From positions 2,321,501 through 2,385,500 of the forward strand of contig OU015670.1 of NCBI GenBank assembly GCA_907165275.2: a stretch of DNA of 64,000 nucleotides. The letters run 5' to 3'. Shown in pieces: positions 13,501-28,500 of this stretch (within the stretch, counting starts at the first letter, position 1; every line of letters begins with the position of its first letter). The position numbers were made by a program, and so were the translations under genes. Below the pieces are notes generated by a model. The model had not been told where the DNA came from and searched no databases. It worked only from the letters and a program-made list of their open reading frames with translations. The stretch comes from Zygaena filipendulae (taxonomy: Eukaryota; Arthropoda; Insecta; Lepidoptera; Zygaenidae).

Positions 13501-16500
13501 TGACGTCCTCGCACGACTTGAGCGCGGTGCGCCGCTTGCTGGAGCCGGACAGCGAGAAGCGGCCCGTCGACGTGCCCGCCTGCACGCCCCCCCCCGCACA
13601 ACGTGCGCATATATTTGTAACAAATTAATTATCCTTGTTTTTTTTTATTGTATTTATATACAACGTGTTAATGAATTAACTGAAAACTAGAAAGTAGTTT
13701 GCTCAGAATCGACTAGCGAATCGATCGCACTATATTTTTCACTTTTACTAGCCCATGTCTAAATTATTTATAATACAATATTTCGCGCGTACGCCGCCCG
13801 CAGCAAAAAATTCGAACCGGTAGGCGCGGGCGTAGCGCTTGGAAACTTAACTCCAAACTAATGTTGAATAACTTTTAAAGTATAAATTTTTTGGCCATAA
13901 AATATATTTTAATCATATTATTGTTTATTTTTTTAAATGTGGTGTATCAGGTTTTCAGTAAATTCATTAACACGTTATATATATATTAGATAAGAATATG
14001 TGTATATCAGTGAGTATGTAGATATATGTGTACGTGTGTGTGTCTATGTGATAGTGTGTGTTAGTGCGCTCACGCTCACCCTGTGCACGGGCGCGCACAC
14101 GCAGTTGACGAGCACGTTGAGCGCGGCGCGCTGCACGTCCGGCTCCTGCGCCAGCTCGGTGTCGGCGGCCGCGCCTGCCGGCAACGCGTACGCACTGTCT
14201 ACTCGCACACGCCCACCACACGCGCACACGCACACATTGTATCCACTTGTCGGCACGCGCAACGCGACGCAACGTCACGTAACGCAACGTCACGCGACGC
14301 GCACGACACACAAGCTCGTTTTATGTGACCACTGATCAAATACACACTCCGAAATATTCAATACGATTGAATGTGCCGCGTACGTAACCGAGTGTCGTGA
14401 CCGGTTACGGAATAAGAATTTCTTTTCTTTTATCGAAACTACATAGGTAATTACAGAACGAGAATTTGAAAATTGTTTCCTAACTTGCTTCAGCAAAAGA
14501 ATAGTCCTGTTACTTTGTGACATTCTGAGATATTTCACTTTAAAAGAAATCACTCACATTTTTCCTACTCTTCCAAATCGAAAAAAAATTAGAACTCGCG
14601 TAGATCTCGGAGTGAAAATTTGCTGTAAGTGGTTACATTAAACTGAGCCCAACTCTACCGTCCAATTTCCATGAGAAATGAGGATAATCGCAATAGATAA
14701 TATGCAATAATTAATGTACTATAAGTATGTATTTATAAAAAAAAAATGTATTATACTCAAAAATTATAAATAAACAAGCTCTGCTTAGTTTAGGAACTGG
14801 GGCCCAACCGTCATCTATTCAACAGTGTTATTTATAATCTTACATCGAAACCTTGTTCATTATAATTTCGTCTTTACGCACATCGTACAAGATCGAAATT
14901 TCAACGGACGCAACATTCGAAGACTCTGCATTCAATTTGCTCTCACTACGCCCTCACTCTGCATTCACTCTGTTCTAACTACGCCCTCACTCTGCAAACA
15001 CTCTGCTCTCACTACGTCCTCGCTCTGCTTTTAACTTTGCTCTCACTATGTCCTCAATATGCTGTTAATCTGCTTTCATTACATCCTCACTCTGCATACA
15101 CTTTGCTCTCTCTACGCCCTCACTCTGCATACACTTTGCTCTCTCTACACTTTCACTCTGCATACACTCTGCTCTCAGTAAGCCCTCACTCTGCACACAC
15201 TTTGCTCTCACTCTGCATTCACTCTGTGCTTACTACGCCCTTACTCAGCATATATTCTGTTCTCACTACGCCCTCACTCTGCATACACTCTGCTCTCAGA
15301 ACGCCCTCAGTCTGAATTCATTATGCCCTTACTACGCCCTCACTCTGCATTCACTGTCTCACTATGCCCTCACTCTGCATGCACTCTGCTTTCAGAACGC
15401 CCTCACTATGCTCTCACTACGCCCTCACTCTGCATACACTCTGCTCCCAGAACACCCTCACTCTGCATTCACTATGCTCTCACTGCACCCTCACTTTGCA
15501 AACGCTCAGCTCTCACTGCGCCCTCACCCTGCGCACATTCTGCTCTCACTGCGCCCTCACTCTGCACTCGAGCGAGCACTCACCGAGCACGATGTTGATG
15601 CCGTTGGTGACGGCGGAGGCGGACTCCGCGTCGCGCATGTCGATCTTCTCGGTGAGCAGCAGCTGCACGCGCGGCGCCACGCAGCATACAGAGATCACGT
15701 CCAGTGCCGAGCGGACCGTCTCCGACCTGACACACACTGACACTGTAGTCAAATCCAGTTCAAGTATTATTTGCTAGGCGTTTTTTTATTAGCTAGGCGT
15801 TGACCGCAACTGCCCCCTTAGCCAAATTGGCATAAAACAAAGGAAAGAATTGTCATGTCACGTGACCACGCATAATCGTCAAATTTTTCGTCAAATTTTC
15901 TATGGGGACTGATGTTAAGTAACGGTGCGGTGGAAAATTGTTAACGAAAAACACCTAGCCTGAAATGGAAACTGGCTTTCGAGTGAGGCTAACATACACA
16001 AGATCCGAACACCATCAAGTGCTCGGTGACAGATTTTCAACTCGAAGGTGGTATAGTTAGCCAGCCGGGCACCAGAGAGTGCCCTACGAATTACGATCAC
16101 CCTATGGTTTTTCTATCTAACTAACAAAGAATTAATGTGGAAAAACGCCATCATTATTCGATCAGTAACGAACATGGGGCACTACAAAAAAAACCCGTCA
16201 CATCCCCACCCCCCCCCCCCCCCCGCTACCCGGGGGTGGTGGAGGTGGGTGGGGGGATGGGGGGGGGACGTGTGGTGTGACGTCACGCGCACCTGCCGTT
16301 GAAGTTCCACTCGTACGCGTACCCGACGACCCGCAGCAGCAGCTGCACGCCGCCCAGCTCCACCAGCTCGTCGACGGGCGCCCAGCGCGACCACGCGACG
16401 CTCTGCACCAGCTCTATCTGCTCCTGGATCTCCTCGGGCGAGGACTTCGACGCCTAAGGAACCACAGGCGGTCGGTCAACGTGAGTGATAGTAAAGTTAG

Positions 16501-19500
16501 ATTTTGTTGTGTGTTGAAGCAATCTAAAATTTTGTTTGTGAGAGTTTCTAAGATTTATAATATGGTGTGACCCAATAATACAACTTTCTAGAGCGAAAAC
16601 ATTGAGTTTGTTTATTACGCTTTCACATCTTAACTACTCAACCGGTCATCATGAAATTTGCCAAACAAGTTTTATAGAAAAGTACTTTTATCCTCGAATT
16701 CTCTCTGTGGCAATTTCCAGTCAACTTTCAGCGGTTCTGGTGTGATTGAGTAACAGACACCCATCCAAACTTTCACATTACAATATTAGTATAGACTAGC
16801 TGTGCACCGCAGCTTCACCCGCGTTAATTTCACAGATCCCTGCGGGAATTCCGGGATAAAAAGTGGCCCAAGTTACTCATTATAACATCAGCTATCTGCC
16901 AGTGTAAATCCCGTTACAATCTGTCCAACCGTTCCAGAGATTACTCGGAACAAACAGACTGACAAAGAAAAATTTTCAAAATAGATTTTTTTATGCAAGT
17001 ACCGTATATAATTTCGTACGCTTTTAAATTACAAACGGACACATTGATTTTATTTATATGTATGTCTAGATGAAATCATTTTTTTTTTCTACGTAACACG
17101 TCCATGCACATTCTTTACATGAACATTATTTGACGACCCGATTGGCGCAATGGTCACCATACCTGCCCGCTAATCAAGAGGTTCCGGGTTCGATTCCCGG
17201 TGGGGGTGGACTTTGTGTGATGAACACAGGGTTCCATTTTCCAGTCTGGGTGTGTATATATATATCTATAGTATAATATATATGTAATAATATGTGTAGT
17301 ATACGTTTGCTTGGTTTCCACGACACAAGCTTATAGCTTACTGTGGGATCAAGTAGATCTGTGTGTTGTGAAGTGGATTATTATTATTATTATTTATTTA
17401 GCAAAAGTGTGTGGTGAAGTGTTACGGTTAGTTTGTCAGTGCGCACCTTGTACGGCGGCGGCTCGGGCACGCTGTCCCCGTGCTGGCGCGCCACCTGCGC
17501 CGCGCGCAGCCGCAGGTGCGCCTCCAGGTACCTGCCGCAGCGCACACGCACCGTACACGCACACGGCGCACACACACCCCGGGGTCGCTCAATAATGGGC
17601 ATGTGGACTTATTTTTATTCTTTAGTCCGTCTTGTAGTTTATTAAAAAATATTGGACACGTATTTTTTCTTTTTTTACGTAATCAAAAAATAACGCCGAT
17701 ATATTGAGTTGAAATTTCGCGTGACGTCACTATTCTGACAGTTTGTATGGCGGTTTTGGCGGTTAGTGACGTCACGAGCCCCTCACCCGAAACTTTAATG
17801 CGCTTTATCTCTGTATATTTTAATTTATTTAAAAAGCAAAAAATACGTGTCTATTGTTTTTTTTATTTTCTAACTGACGGACTAATTAGAATTTTGATTT
17901 TCAAAAGTAGTCCACATCCCTATTACACGAACCTCGACGGGGGAAAGGGGGGAAATCGCGAAATAACACAAGCGAGGAAGGGAAGGGGAGGGGGGACAAA
18001 GACTTCTCCGCCCGCTGTGCATGACGACTGCCCCCATTTTTAAACTTTGCACCAAAAAAACCAACACGTGATTGTGGGTAGGGGGGGGCACGTTGTTAAA
18101 AAACAACATCACATTAATAGACGAAGATAACCCTATAGTTTACGTGACATAGAAATTTTATTTCAACTCTAGCAGTGCCCCACGGATTCACCCGCGTGAG
18201 TTTAGGAATTCCCGCAGTAACTATTTATTTTTCTAAAATAAATAAAAATGACGTAACATGTTAAGCTTGGCTGTGGTTGGGGTTTCGTTTCATTGTTCCG
18301 TTTCACAAAATTAAAACTTGAATATTTTGGAAACTATTGATAATTATTTTTTTAGTAAATCTTTCACGATAATGCTTTTCTAAGGCTCTATTTTTGAAAT
18401 ATTGACACAATTTCTTATTATAAATTTCATGCAAGTACCCTATTACAAACAGTGTCTCTCTATACTATAGACACACTATACACTATATGTATGCAGGCCA
18501 GCGACACTCCCTTGAAACAAAAGTTACTATGGATTTATGTGCGACCTTCTTTACCAACTTTGGAATACTCAACCAAATTTCTATGACCGCGTCATACATT
18601 GCATTGGTAAGTACGGTTGGCACTAAATGCTTTCATAGATCGAATCAGCAATTAGTGAGTTTCTTGTCAGTTCTTCTCAGCAGAGGACGTATTCCGAACT
18701 GACGGTAATTTATAGTTCTAAGAACCTGCTGACGATTACAAGTGATTGTAACCAATCCCAAGTAATAAATAGCTTTTGAATTTTGAATTTTTTGAATTTT
18801 GAGTATTTTTTTTTTTTTTTTTTCTTTTTTTATGTCATAGGGGGCAAACGGGCAAGTGGTACACCTGATGGTAAGTGATTACCGCCGCCCATGGACATCT
18901 GCAACACCAGAAGGCATGCAGGTGCGTTGCCGACCTGGAATGGGGATGGGAACTGGCTTTCAAGTGGGGCTGCCGGAACACACCGTTAGGTGCTTGGCGA
19001 CAGATTTGCAACTTGAAGGTGGTAGCTAGCCAGCCGGGCACTAGAGAGCGCCCTACCACCATGCACCAGTATGGAAGTGGCTACTCTTAAAACGTAGTGA
19101 TTATTTGCTCAGTGTATGTATGTATCAGTATAGATTGTTTTCGCTCAACAAGGATCGAGTTTGGAGCGTCGACAATGTGGAGCGTCGGCAATGAGCGAGC
19201 CGCCTCACCTGCGCAGCGCGACGCACACGTGCCGCACTATCTGGCGGGCGGCGCACGTCTCGTCCTCGGACACGCGCGCGTCCTCGTCGTCCGAGCCCAG
19301 GATCGGCAGCGTCGAGATCACGTTGTACAGCTTCCGGAGGCCGTCCTATACGACACGTCACAGTCATGACACAAGAGAGTTAATTACGGAGTTCCCGCGG
19401 GAATTTCAAAACAAAAAGTTCCCCTACGTCCTTTTCTGTACGCAAAACTAACGCACGGACAAATTATGGAAAGAAAACTATATTAATTTAAGGGAGCGCA

Positions 19501-22500
19501 GCTGTACAATACGTTACCTAACGACATTAAAGAATGCGATAACAATAACATAAACACGTACAAATATAAATTAAAAAAATTCTTATGTACGTCAAAACCT
19601 TAATTGGACGCAGATAAGCAATAACATGTTAACCCACTAAACGAAGTTATTGATTCAGAACGATTTATTGAGAGTTAGAGAACGTTTTTTAATTATGTGT
19701 TTACCTTATTACATTGTTTAAATATGTAACTAAATATTAAACGTAAAAATGTGGAAACAAAATGGTGCTATAATTTTAAAACTTTAATTTACTCAAAATT
19801 TCTCCAGTGTGAGTTAACACACTATTGCTTATCTATGTCCAATTATAGTCTACTTCTTTGTATCTTATTTTAAGTGAACTATAACGTTCTTATAAGAAAT
19901 AAAGATTCTTTAAACCTAAAACGTGTGTGCAAAATTTTATGATGATCGTTCGAACCGTTGGGGCATGAAGTGTGACAAACAAACAAAACAACGTACGTCT
20001 CATAGAATTAAGCTTACGAGAGAATGAGATGAATACATAATATACTGCAGTGTTTCCTAGTAACTCGGTTCTTTGTAGGTTTTACTTATACCGCGTGTGA
20101 ACTGAAGTCTGAACACGTTTTTATTTTTAAAACCTTACGGCTAATGTATCAGAATTAACTATACAACGTGTTAATGAATTAACTGAAAACCTGATACACC
20201 CCATTTAAAAAAATAAACAATAATATGATTAAAATATATTTTATGTCGAAAAAATTTATACTTTAAAAGTTATTTATTTATTTGTTTATTGGCACACCAA
20301 CAGCACAGCATATATAGTATTAGGTTATAAAAGTTACATTGTATTTACAATGTATTAAGTTATTCAACATTAGTTTGGAGGTGACCTATCTACGAAATTC
20401 CAAGCGCTACGCCCGCGCCTACTGGTTCGATTTTTTTGCTGCGGGCGGCGTACGCGCCAAATATTGTATTATAAATAATTTAGACATGGGCTAGTAAAAA
20501 TGAAAAAATATAACCTATATTAAAACATAGTGCGATCGATTCGCTAGTTGATTCTGAGCAAACTACTTTCTAGTTTTCAGTTAATTCATTAACACGTTGT
20601 ATATGTATAATAGCCATTTACGGAATTCATAAATAGAATTTATGCATACCTATTATTTTTTTATTTATTATTTATTGCACAGTAAGTACAAATGGCGAAC
20701 TTAATGCCTTGCGGCATTCTCTACCAGTTAACCATTGGATAGACAGAGAGATATAGAAGATGGGATGTGCAAACAAAACAATATATAATATTATGTAACT
20801 AGCTGCCCCCCGTGGTCATCTCGGAGTTCCCGCAGGAATTCCGGGTTAAAAAGTACCCCATGTCCTCTTTATTACCTTTGACGTTTTATTTTGGTGATTA
20901 AATTTTTTTTTAATATTGAGTCGTGAATTGAGCGCTTTTACCAGTAACTAGCTATTCTCCGCGGATTCACCCGCGTTAATTTCGGAGATCCCGCGGAAAT
21001 TCCGGGATAAAAATTACCCTATGTCTCATTCTGATGCATAAGCTATGCATATTATTATGAAATTTCATTAAAATCCATTCAGTAGTTTTGACGTGAAAGA
21101 GTAACAAACATACATCCATACATACAAACTGCCGTGTTTGTATGTATGGCTACTCCTCCCATTTCCTCATGCCCAGTATAAAAATTAGGACTTCCTCTCC
21201 GCAACTACCAGGCGGCCAGGACGCGGAGGTGGTGGCGATAGAACCCAGCAGGTACCTGATTATCGAACTCCTCGAGGATAACGCGGAACTGGAAGGAGAG
21301 ACCGAAGAACATGGTCGCGTGGCAGCGGCCCGAGTCGTGCGAGCATTCGAGCAGCCACAGCGCGTACCTGCCACGGACGAACGCACGGACACAATGGAGA
21401 TGTGGACTACTTTTGAAAATCAAATTTCTAATTAGTCCGTCAGTTAGAAAATAAAACAAAACAATAGACACGTATTTTTTGCTTTTTCAAATAAATTAAA
21501 ATATACAGAGATAAAGCGCATTAGAGTTTAGGGTGAGGGGGTCGTGACGTCACTAACCGCAAAACCGCCATACAAACTGTCAGAATAGTGACGTCACGCG
21601 AAATTTCAACTCAATATATCGCCGTTATTTTTTGATTACGTAAAAAAAGAAAAAATACGTGTCCTATATTTTTTATTAATCTACAAGACGGACTAAAAAA
21701 AAATTAGGCTGTGCATTTCGAACGTATTTTCTGTGTACGCTGACTCTGGCTTTGCTATTTTTTTTACCAACGTTAACTTCGATGTTCCCGCGGGAATTGT
21801 GGGATAAAAGTACCTTATGTCCTTTCCTGTACCCTTGACAACGTATACTTAGTTACTTACGCAAAATTCCATAGTGAAAACGGCGAGAAAACGTAACAAA
21901 TATACAATAGGCTAGTTGACTCGTGTATTTAATAAATATACTGGACAGGTTTTTTCCCTTTCGTAATCAAAAAAAAATGGCGATACATTGCAGTCGAAAT
22001 GACGCGTGACGTCACTATTCAGTATAGTTTATACGCGGCTCAAACCGGTTTATGACGTCACGAGCCCCCACTCCTAAACTTTAATGCGTTCTATCTATAT
22101 TTTTATTAATTTAAAAAAGCAAAAAATATGTGTCTATTATTTTTTCATTTTCTAATTGACTAATTAAAATTTAGACTTTCATAAGCTCACAAAATGCCTA
22201 TTAAACTCACTCACTCAACTTCTGTGCATGTGTATGTGTATGCGTGTGCGCGTAAGTTCGTGTACGCGTTGTGTGTGTGCGCGTGTGTGTGCGTGCGTGT
22301 TTGTGAATGCGTGCGTGGGTGTTTCTGCGTGCGTGCGTGCGTGCGTGCGTGTGCGCGCGCTCACTTGACGAGGTCGGCGAGCGTGCGGCGCGGCAGCAGG
22401 CACACCCGCTCCATGGCGTCCTCGCAGTACGCCAGGTAGTACAGGCAGATGGACACGCCGGTGGCGGCCACCGACGGCCGCGGCACCTCCAGGAACTTCT

Positions 22501-25500
22501 GTCGGCGACACGGCGTTCGTAACGTGAATATACAACGTTTGGACATTAACACACAGCAACTGATACGGTTTGATAGGCGCAGGCCACATATAAATGGCGT
22601 CGGGCGCGGACATGGCACGGCCGCCTTCCTATTCCATTCAATTTTCATACTAAATGCATTATGCTAGTTTCAAGGCTTTTGTGGTGCGAGTCCCGACAAG
22701 CAAATTGGACACCTTTATGAAGGAAGACTTTTGGCCGAAAGGTGTGGTCTATAGGCGATTCCGGGGCAGGATTACCGACAGCCGCCACCAGAGCGACACA
22801 GTGTCAAAAATAGAATGTTTTTTATATTTGTTATATGTATGTTAGTTTGTAAGGTATTTATCTATGGGCCCATGTTGCCTGATAACAAAACAATAAATAA
22901 ATAAATAAATAAAAAAAAATAAAACACAATTTAGGACATACGGTAGGCATGTTGTTGCATTGCATTGTCAACCAAATCACTCACACGCACGCACACACAC
23001 GGACACATCCGTTGAACGTCCGACAGCACAGTTGGTGCAGTGGTCAGTGAACTTGGCTGCTGTGCCAGGGGTCGCTGGTTCATCGCCGCATCAGTGTGAA
23101 GTATGTGTTCATAAGCATTTTAAATACTAAAACTATTTAAATGTAGTTATAATTATATCAGTTGTCTGTCACCCATAGTTCATAGTTTGCGACCAGGTGG
23201 CGCTGTGTGATAATATCCAACCAGTGCGTTTGTGTGTTTTTCGGTTTTTCGGTTTATGAGTGTGTATGCGTGCGTGCATGCGTTGGCGTGTAGGTACGTG
23301 GGTATGCGTGTGTTGCGTGCTTGCGTGCGTTTGTGTGTGAACGACGTGTGAGTGGCTGCGTGCGTGTGTGCATGTGTGCGTGACTGCGTGCGTGTGTGTG
23401 TGTGCATGTGTGTGCGCGCATGTGTGTGTGTGTGCATGTGTGTGTGTGAAGAAGAAGAAGAAGAAAATACATTTATTTCAGCACAACACACAAGAAAAAG
23501 AAACAAACATCAACAGTGCATGACGTGTGCGTGGCTGCGTGCGTGTGTGCATGTGTGCTTGACTGCGTGTGTGTGTGTGTGCATGTGCGTGTGTGTGTGT
23601 GTGCATGTGTGTGTGGGAGGGGGCGGGGGTGTGGGAGTGTGCACCTGCAGGCCGCCGGTGTTGATGAAGTCGATGGAGAACTTCTTGTGGCAGAGCAGCG
23701 CGGCGAGGTACTTGAGCGCCTCGAACGCGAGCCGCGAGTCGCGCGACTCGCGCACGTTCAGGTAGCCCAGGATCAGGCCCAGCGCGTTCTGCTCGAACAC
23801 GTGCGGCAGGAACTGACGCCACACGCGCACAACAACACACATACAATACAATATTATGTATTATACTATACAACACTATAACAATACAATACAACATATG
23901 GTACTTGTGTGCATAAAAAATGCATGGAACAGTACGATACAAAACATTACATACAACACTAGCTATTCCCCGTGGTTTCACCCGCGAGCATTCCGGGTTA
24001 CAATATAGCCTATGTTACTAAGGGATAATGTAGCATTCTAATAGTGAAAGAATTTTTGAAATTGGTCCAGTAATTTTTGAGTGAAATCGTTACAAACAAA
24101 CACTTTCCCATTTACAATATTAGTTTAGACATAGATGTTTAGACAACCCGTCCTTTGGCGTCGTTTACTTTCTGCTTTTTGATTAGTTTTTAGTAATTTG
24201 AACTCGTGTTTTCAATCATTCATTCATACAATATAATTCAACTCATACAACACAATACAATACGGTACAATTCAATACAAAACGACGAGGCATCATTCGA
24301 TATAGTACAATAAATATGAAAAAAAAATTGTTAAAATAAGTTCTTTTTTTCCTAAAGTGACTAAATTACAAATGTTTTTTGACTACCGAAAATCACGCAA
24401 ATACAAACGTGGACACAGAGGTACTTCTTTTTTTCGAAGTCGGTTACAAATGTAATGCTCACCTCCTGGTACTCCCCCATGGGCGTCAGGTACCGCAGGA
24501 TGAGCATCTGCCTGGTCGCGTCCGTCGGCGGGTGGATCTGTATGTTGCCTGTAATAGCAAGAAAGAAAGAAGTATTTATTGTTGATAAAAGAAAAGAAAG
24601 AAGTATTTGTCGGGAATAGAAAGGAAGAGTAGTAGTAGATAACAGCAGATAGTTATCTGCTATTGCAAAGATAGCTGACTAACTGATGATGATAACATAA
24701 CACAATGTAACTGAAGGTAGGGGTAGGTATGACCGAGACTATTGGCTGAGTGACACATCTAGAACGAACTAGAAACTATTACAATTAATCGCACCAACAT
24801 AGTTATAGATAATACAGCATACCAGATATCCGTAGGGAACACGGAGCAGTGCCTGGGACTTGCGACCCAGGTGTAGGTTTAATGGGGCCCCTTTACAATG
24901 CATGAACGCTCACCTCCACTGCCCGTGCTCCCGACTTAAGCAAACCTCTGGAAAGTATTAGATGACACAGCACACGTAATCACTATAGCCACACTAGATT
25001 GATACGACACTGATACGACACCATAACTGCACTGAACCGAACACAAAGTAACAATGACACGTGACCAGTCTAACGCAACTAGGAACAAATTAAATTTTGT
25101 TCGTATTTAGCACTCATTTTTTTTTTAATTTGTTTTTTCATGGCATCAAAGATGGCCTCACATGCTATTTCAGTCTTTTGTCTCTGAATCTTTCTTACAA
25201 TCTGTCATCTGTTTGTCATGGCGACGCATGTTGTTATTTGGGAAAATAATTGTGTGATTTTTAAAAATTTTGTGTGATTTACGCTTTGAAAAGTGCAGTG
25301 TGACTATTAAAAACTATTTTCTTGTGATTGGGTAGTGAAATAGCACCGATTAGACGGTGTAGTACGTATGTAATTTGTAGAAAAAGATAGAGTCGACAAA
25401 ATTTAAATAAAAGGAAATTTATCACGAAATTTCCTAGATGAAGACCGGTAAGTACAGCTTGAGTAAAGTAATAAAGTATTTTGTTCTCTTCAGCTATCAG

Positions 25501-28500
25501 CAAGACTAAAATAATACACTATCTTTTTGAAATGAGAAAAAATATTTGCATGTTTGTAAACCATAGTGATGTAAATCTTCACTATCGATAAAGTGAGTCG
25601 ATAAACTTTAATGAATGATGCTGTTATAGAGAATATTATGGAATATTTTTGTATAGCTGCTGCTGCGTATACTTTTTTCATTACTTACTGCAGTTTTCAT
25701 TAAGTATTATGATCGTATTGTAATAAAGTGAACCTCGTCTTCTGTATAAAGAACTATATTATACTCTATCTTGTTTCTAAGTGTACTTGCATGATTGATA
25801 GATATTTTAATTTCAGATGTCGACAATGGGTAAAAAATATTGGAAATGATGACTTAGCTTACATTCCAATCGAAAAACTTCACGATATAAAATATGTCTG
25901 TGGAGATGTAAGCAACGAATGTCGGAAGATAAACGAAAGTTTTTCGCTTTCGGAGGATATTTCTACCTATAATTTAAACAAGGCTCAACAAGGAGGCACT
26001 GCGAAGTAAATCATTTACTTTCCCAAATAGGTTATTTAATTTTGACATAAAATGTAAATGTAATTTTTAAAGAGAAAATAAATATCTATCTATCTAATAA
26101 CATCATCATCATGACAAACTAAAATATTGGAATAATAATAAATAAATAAAAATAATAATTTATTGTTTCAATTTTACGACTAATGTTTTCCCCCGTTGTA
26201 GATTTAATTCACCTGGTATGAAGCCCACGATGCTCTAATGATAATTTATCGATATCGATTTAATCAGGAACTACATGTGGCCATCCCTATTGTTCTCGTT
26301 AATGTTGGTACCCATGAGTTATGAAGTATTTTGACATTTAAATTTTCGCTGTTTTGGTATTGCTGGGTCTGCTAAATGGATTCCAAAACCAAGTAAGGAA
26401 GTCCCGTCTCTTAAAACGTAGTGATTACCTTCTCTCTGCACGTGACTAACGCATACCGGCATTTATATCGAGTTCTAACAAAGACGAGTCGGGCAATGGA
26501 GTGGAGCGGGGGAACGGACGACTACTATACGTCGGCGGGAAACGTTATTGATAACGAAACTACCCTCTCGCCGACATATTTATCAAAATCAAAATTCTAT
26601 ATATATCGCCGTTATTTTTTGATTACGTAAAAAAAGGCAAAATACGTGCCCAATAGTTTTTAATAATCTATTATTATATATATAGAATTTTATAGAATAT
26701 AGAATATATATAGAATTTTGATTTCTTGTAGACAAGACGGACTAAAAAATAAAAATGAGTCAACATGCCCATTGCAACCGTTTACCGATGACGTATGTCT
26801 CCATCTCGGCCCAGCTGGAGTTGGAGGAGGTCTCGTGCGGCGGCGGCGCGGGCGCGAGCGCGGGCGCGGGCGCGGGCGCGGGGGGCGGCGGCCGCGGCGG
26901 GGGGGACATCATGCCGCAGCTGCTGGGCGGGGGGGACGCCGCGTCCGCTGCGTCACGGACATGCAATTTTTTTTTTTTTTTTGGAGAAAAAACAAACACA
27001 AGTTAGAATACAGTTAATTTGCAAATTATAAATCCTCATTACTATTATAAATGCAAAAATGAGTCTGTTTATCTGTTTATTTGTTTGTTTGTTACGCTTT
27101 CACGTCTTAATAGCTCAACCGATCATCCTAAAATTTTGCATACACGTTGTCAGGGATAGAGAAGGGCATTGGGTACCTACTTTCATCCCGGAATTCCCTC
27201 GGGAACTTCGAAACTAACGCGGACGAAACCGCGGGGATCAGCTAGCAACTTATATAGAAGTGCATGTTTATTGTTTGTATGTATGAATATATCACCTATA
27301 CTGTTGTGGTTCTTGACAGGGGTTTCGGGGTCGCCGGCCCCGCGAGGCGGCGTCTCCTCCACCTCCATGCCGCCCCCTCCGCCCTCGTCCCGCTCGGGGT
27401 CTGCACAACAACATAAGTCAGGGTCAAATATTGTTATTCAAAGTTGACCCTCATGTGCGGCTGTTTTTGATGTCGCCGCCGTGGTGTCCTCAAGACCTTA
27501 TTATTCTTTTCTTTTTTTTGAATCCACTTCACAACACACAGATCTACTTGATCCCTCAGTAAGCTATTATTAGCTTGTGTCGTGGAAACCAAGCAAACGT
27601 GGTGTATACTACATAGAATTACTTATATATTATACTATAGATATATAAACACACTCAGACTGGAAAATGGAACCCTGTGTTCATCACACAAAGTCCACCA
27701 CCACCGGGAATCGAACCCGGAGCCCCTTGATTAGCGGGTAGGCATAGTGACCTACTGCGCCAATCGGGTCGTCAAATTCTGTTCTCCATATACATACATA
27801 GCCCCCTTAGCCAAGTTGATTATACATATATGATCTTTAGCGTTACAGAAAACTAAGGAAGTTTTTAATGGATAATTTTACGTGATCACGTGACTAGTCC
27901 TTAGTTATCCTTATATCCTTAGTTTTCTCCAGCATTAACGATCATAGATTGTCAACTTGGCTAAAGGGGCTGGTCTATGAGAAATGACAAGAATGAAACT
28001 GTATTTTCCTGTTTTATATAGTTTTTTTTTTTTAATACACGTACCTACGTACACATAATACACGTAAATACACACCAACGAACGTACTAGGGAAACATAG
28101 AACCTACCTTTATCGTTGTCAGTTTACAAGATGTAATACTAATACTGGCTGAAGGCACTAAATACAAATGTTGACTCATAAATAAGAAGAAAACTCGCCT
28201 TTGTTGTCGCCGGCGGGCCCGTTGCACTTGACGTCGTTGCCGCGCCGCTTGTCGAAGCGCGCGAAGTGCCGCGTCTGGCTCGGCGGCGTCACGGCGTTCT
28301 GGCCTGTTTGCTGCGTACAAATAAGGTTTAAATTGCAATGCACTGCAATCTCCAATTGGATTTCAGTATTAATTTGCCGAGCGGTTGCTGTATTGCGTAG
28401 GTTTGTAGCTCCTAGCGAGTACTCACTCTCTCCTCTAGGTTCTTGTTCCTTAGGGTGTGCAGCCGCTGCAGCATCAGCGGCACCAGCGTCACGTTCCTAT

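Noticed and set aside
14930..15570. Regular repeats resembling a CRISPR array
   Set aside because: The 33-base units are tandem with no unique spacers, in a eukaryotic intron with no cas genes.
17132..17205. Possible tRNA gene
   Set aside because: A and B boxes are present, but the anticodon and acceptor stems do not close and the same head heads four dispersed elements with a common body, so it is a SINE.
18487..18702. 71-aa plus-strand ORF ([10 protein letters not shown]...)
   Set aside because: It runs into a dispersed LINE-type 3' end and shows no known motif.
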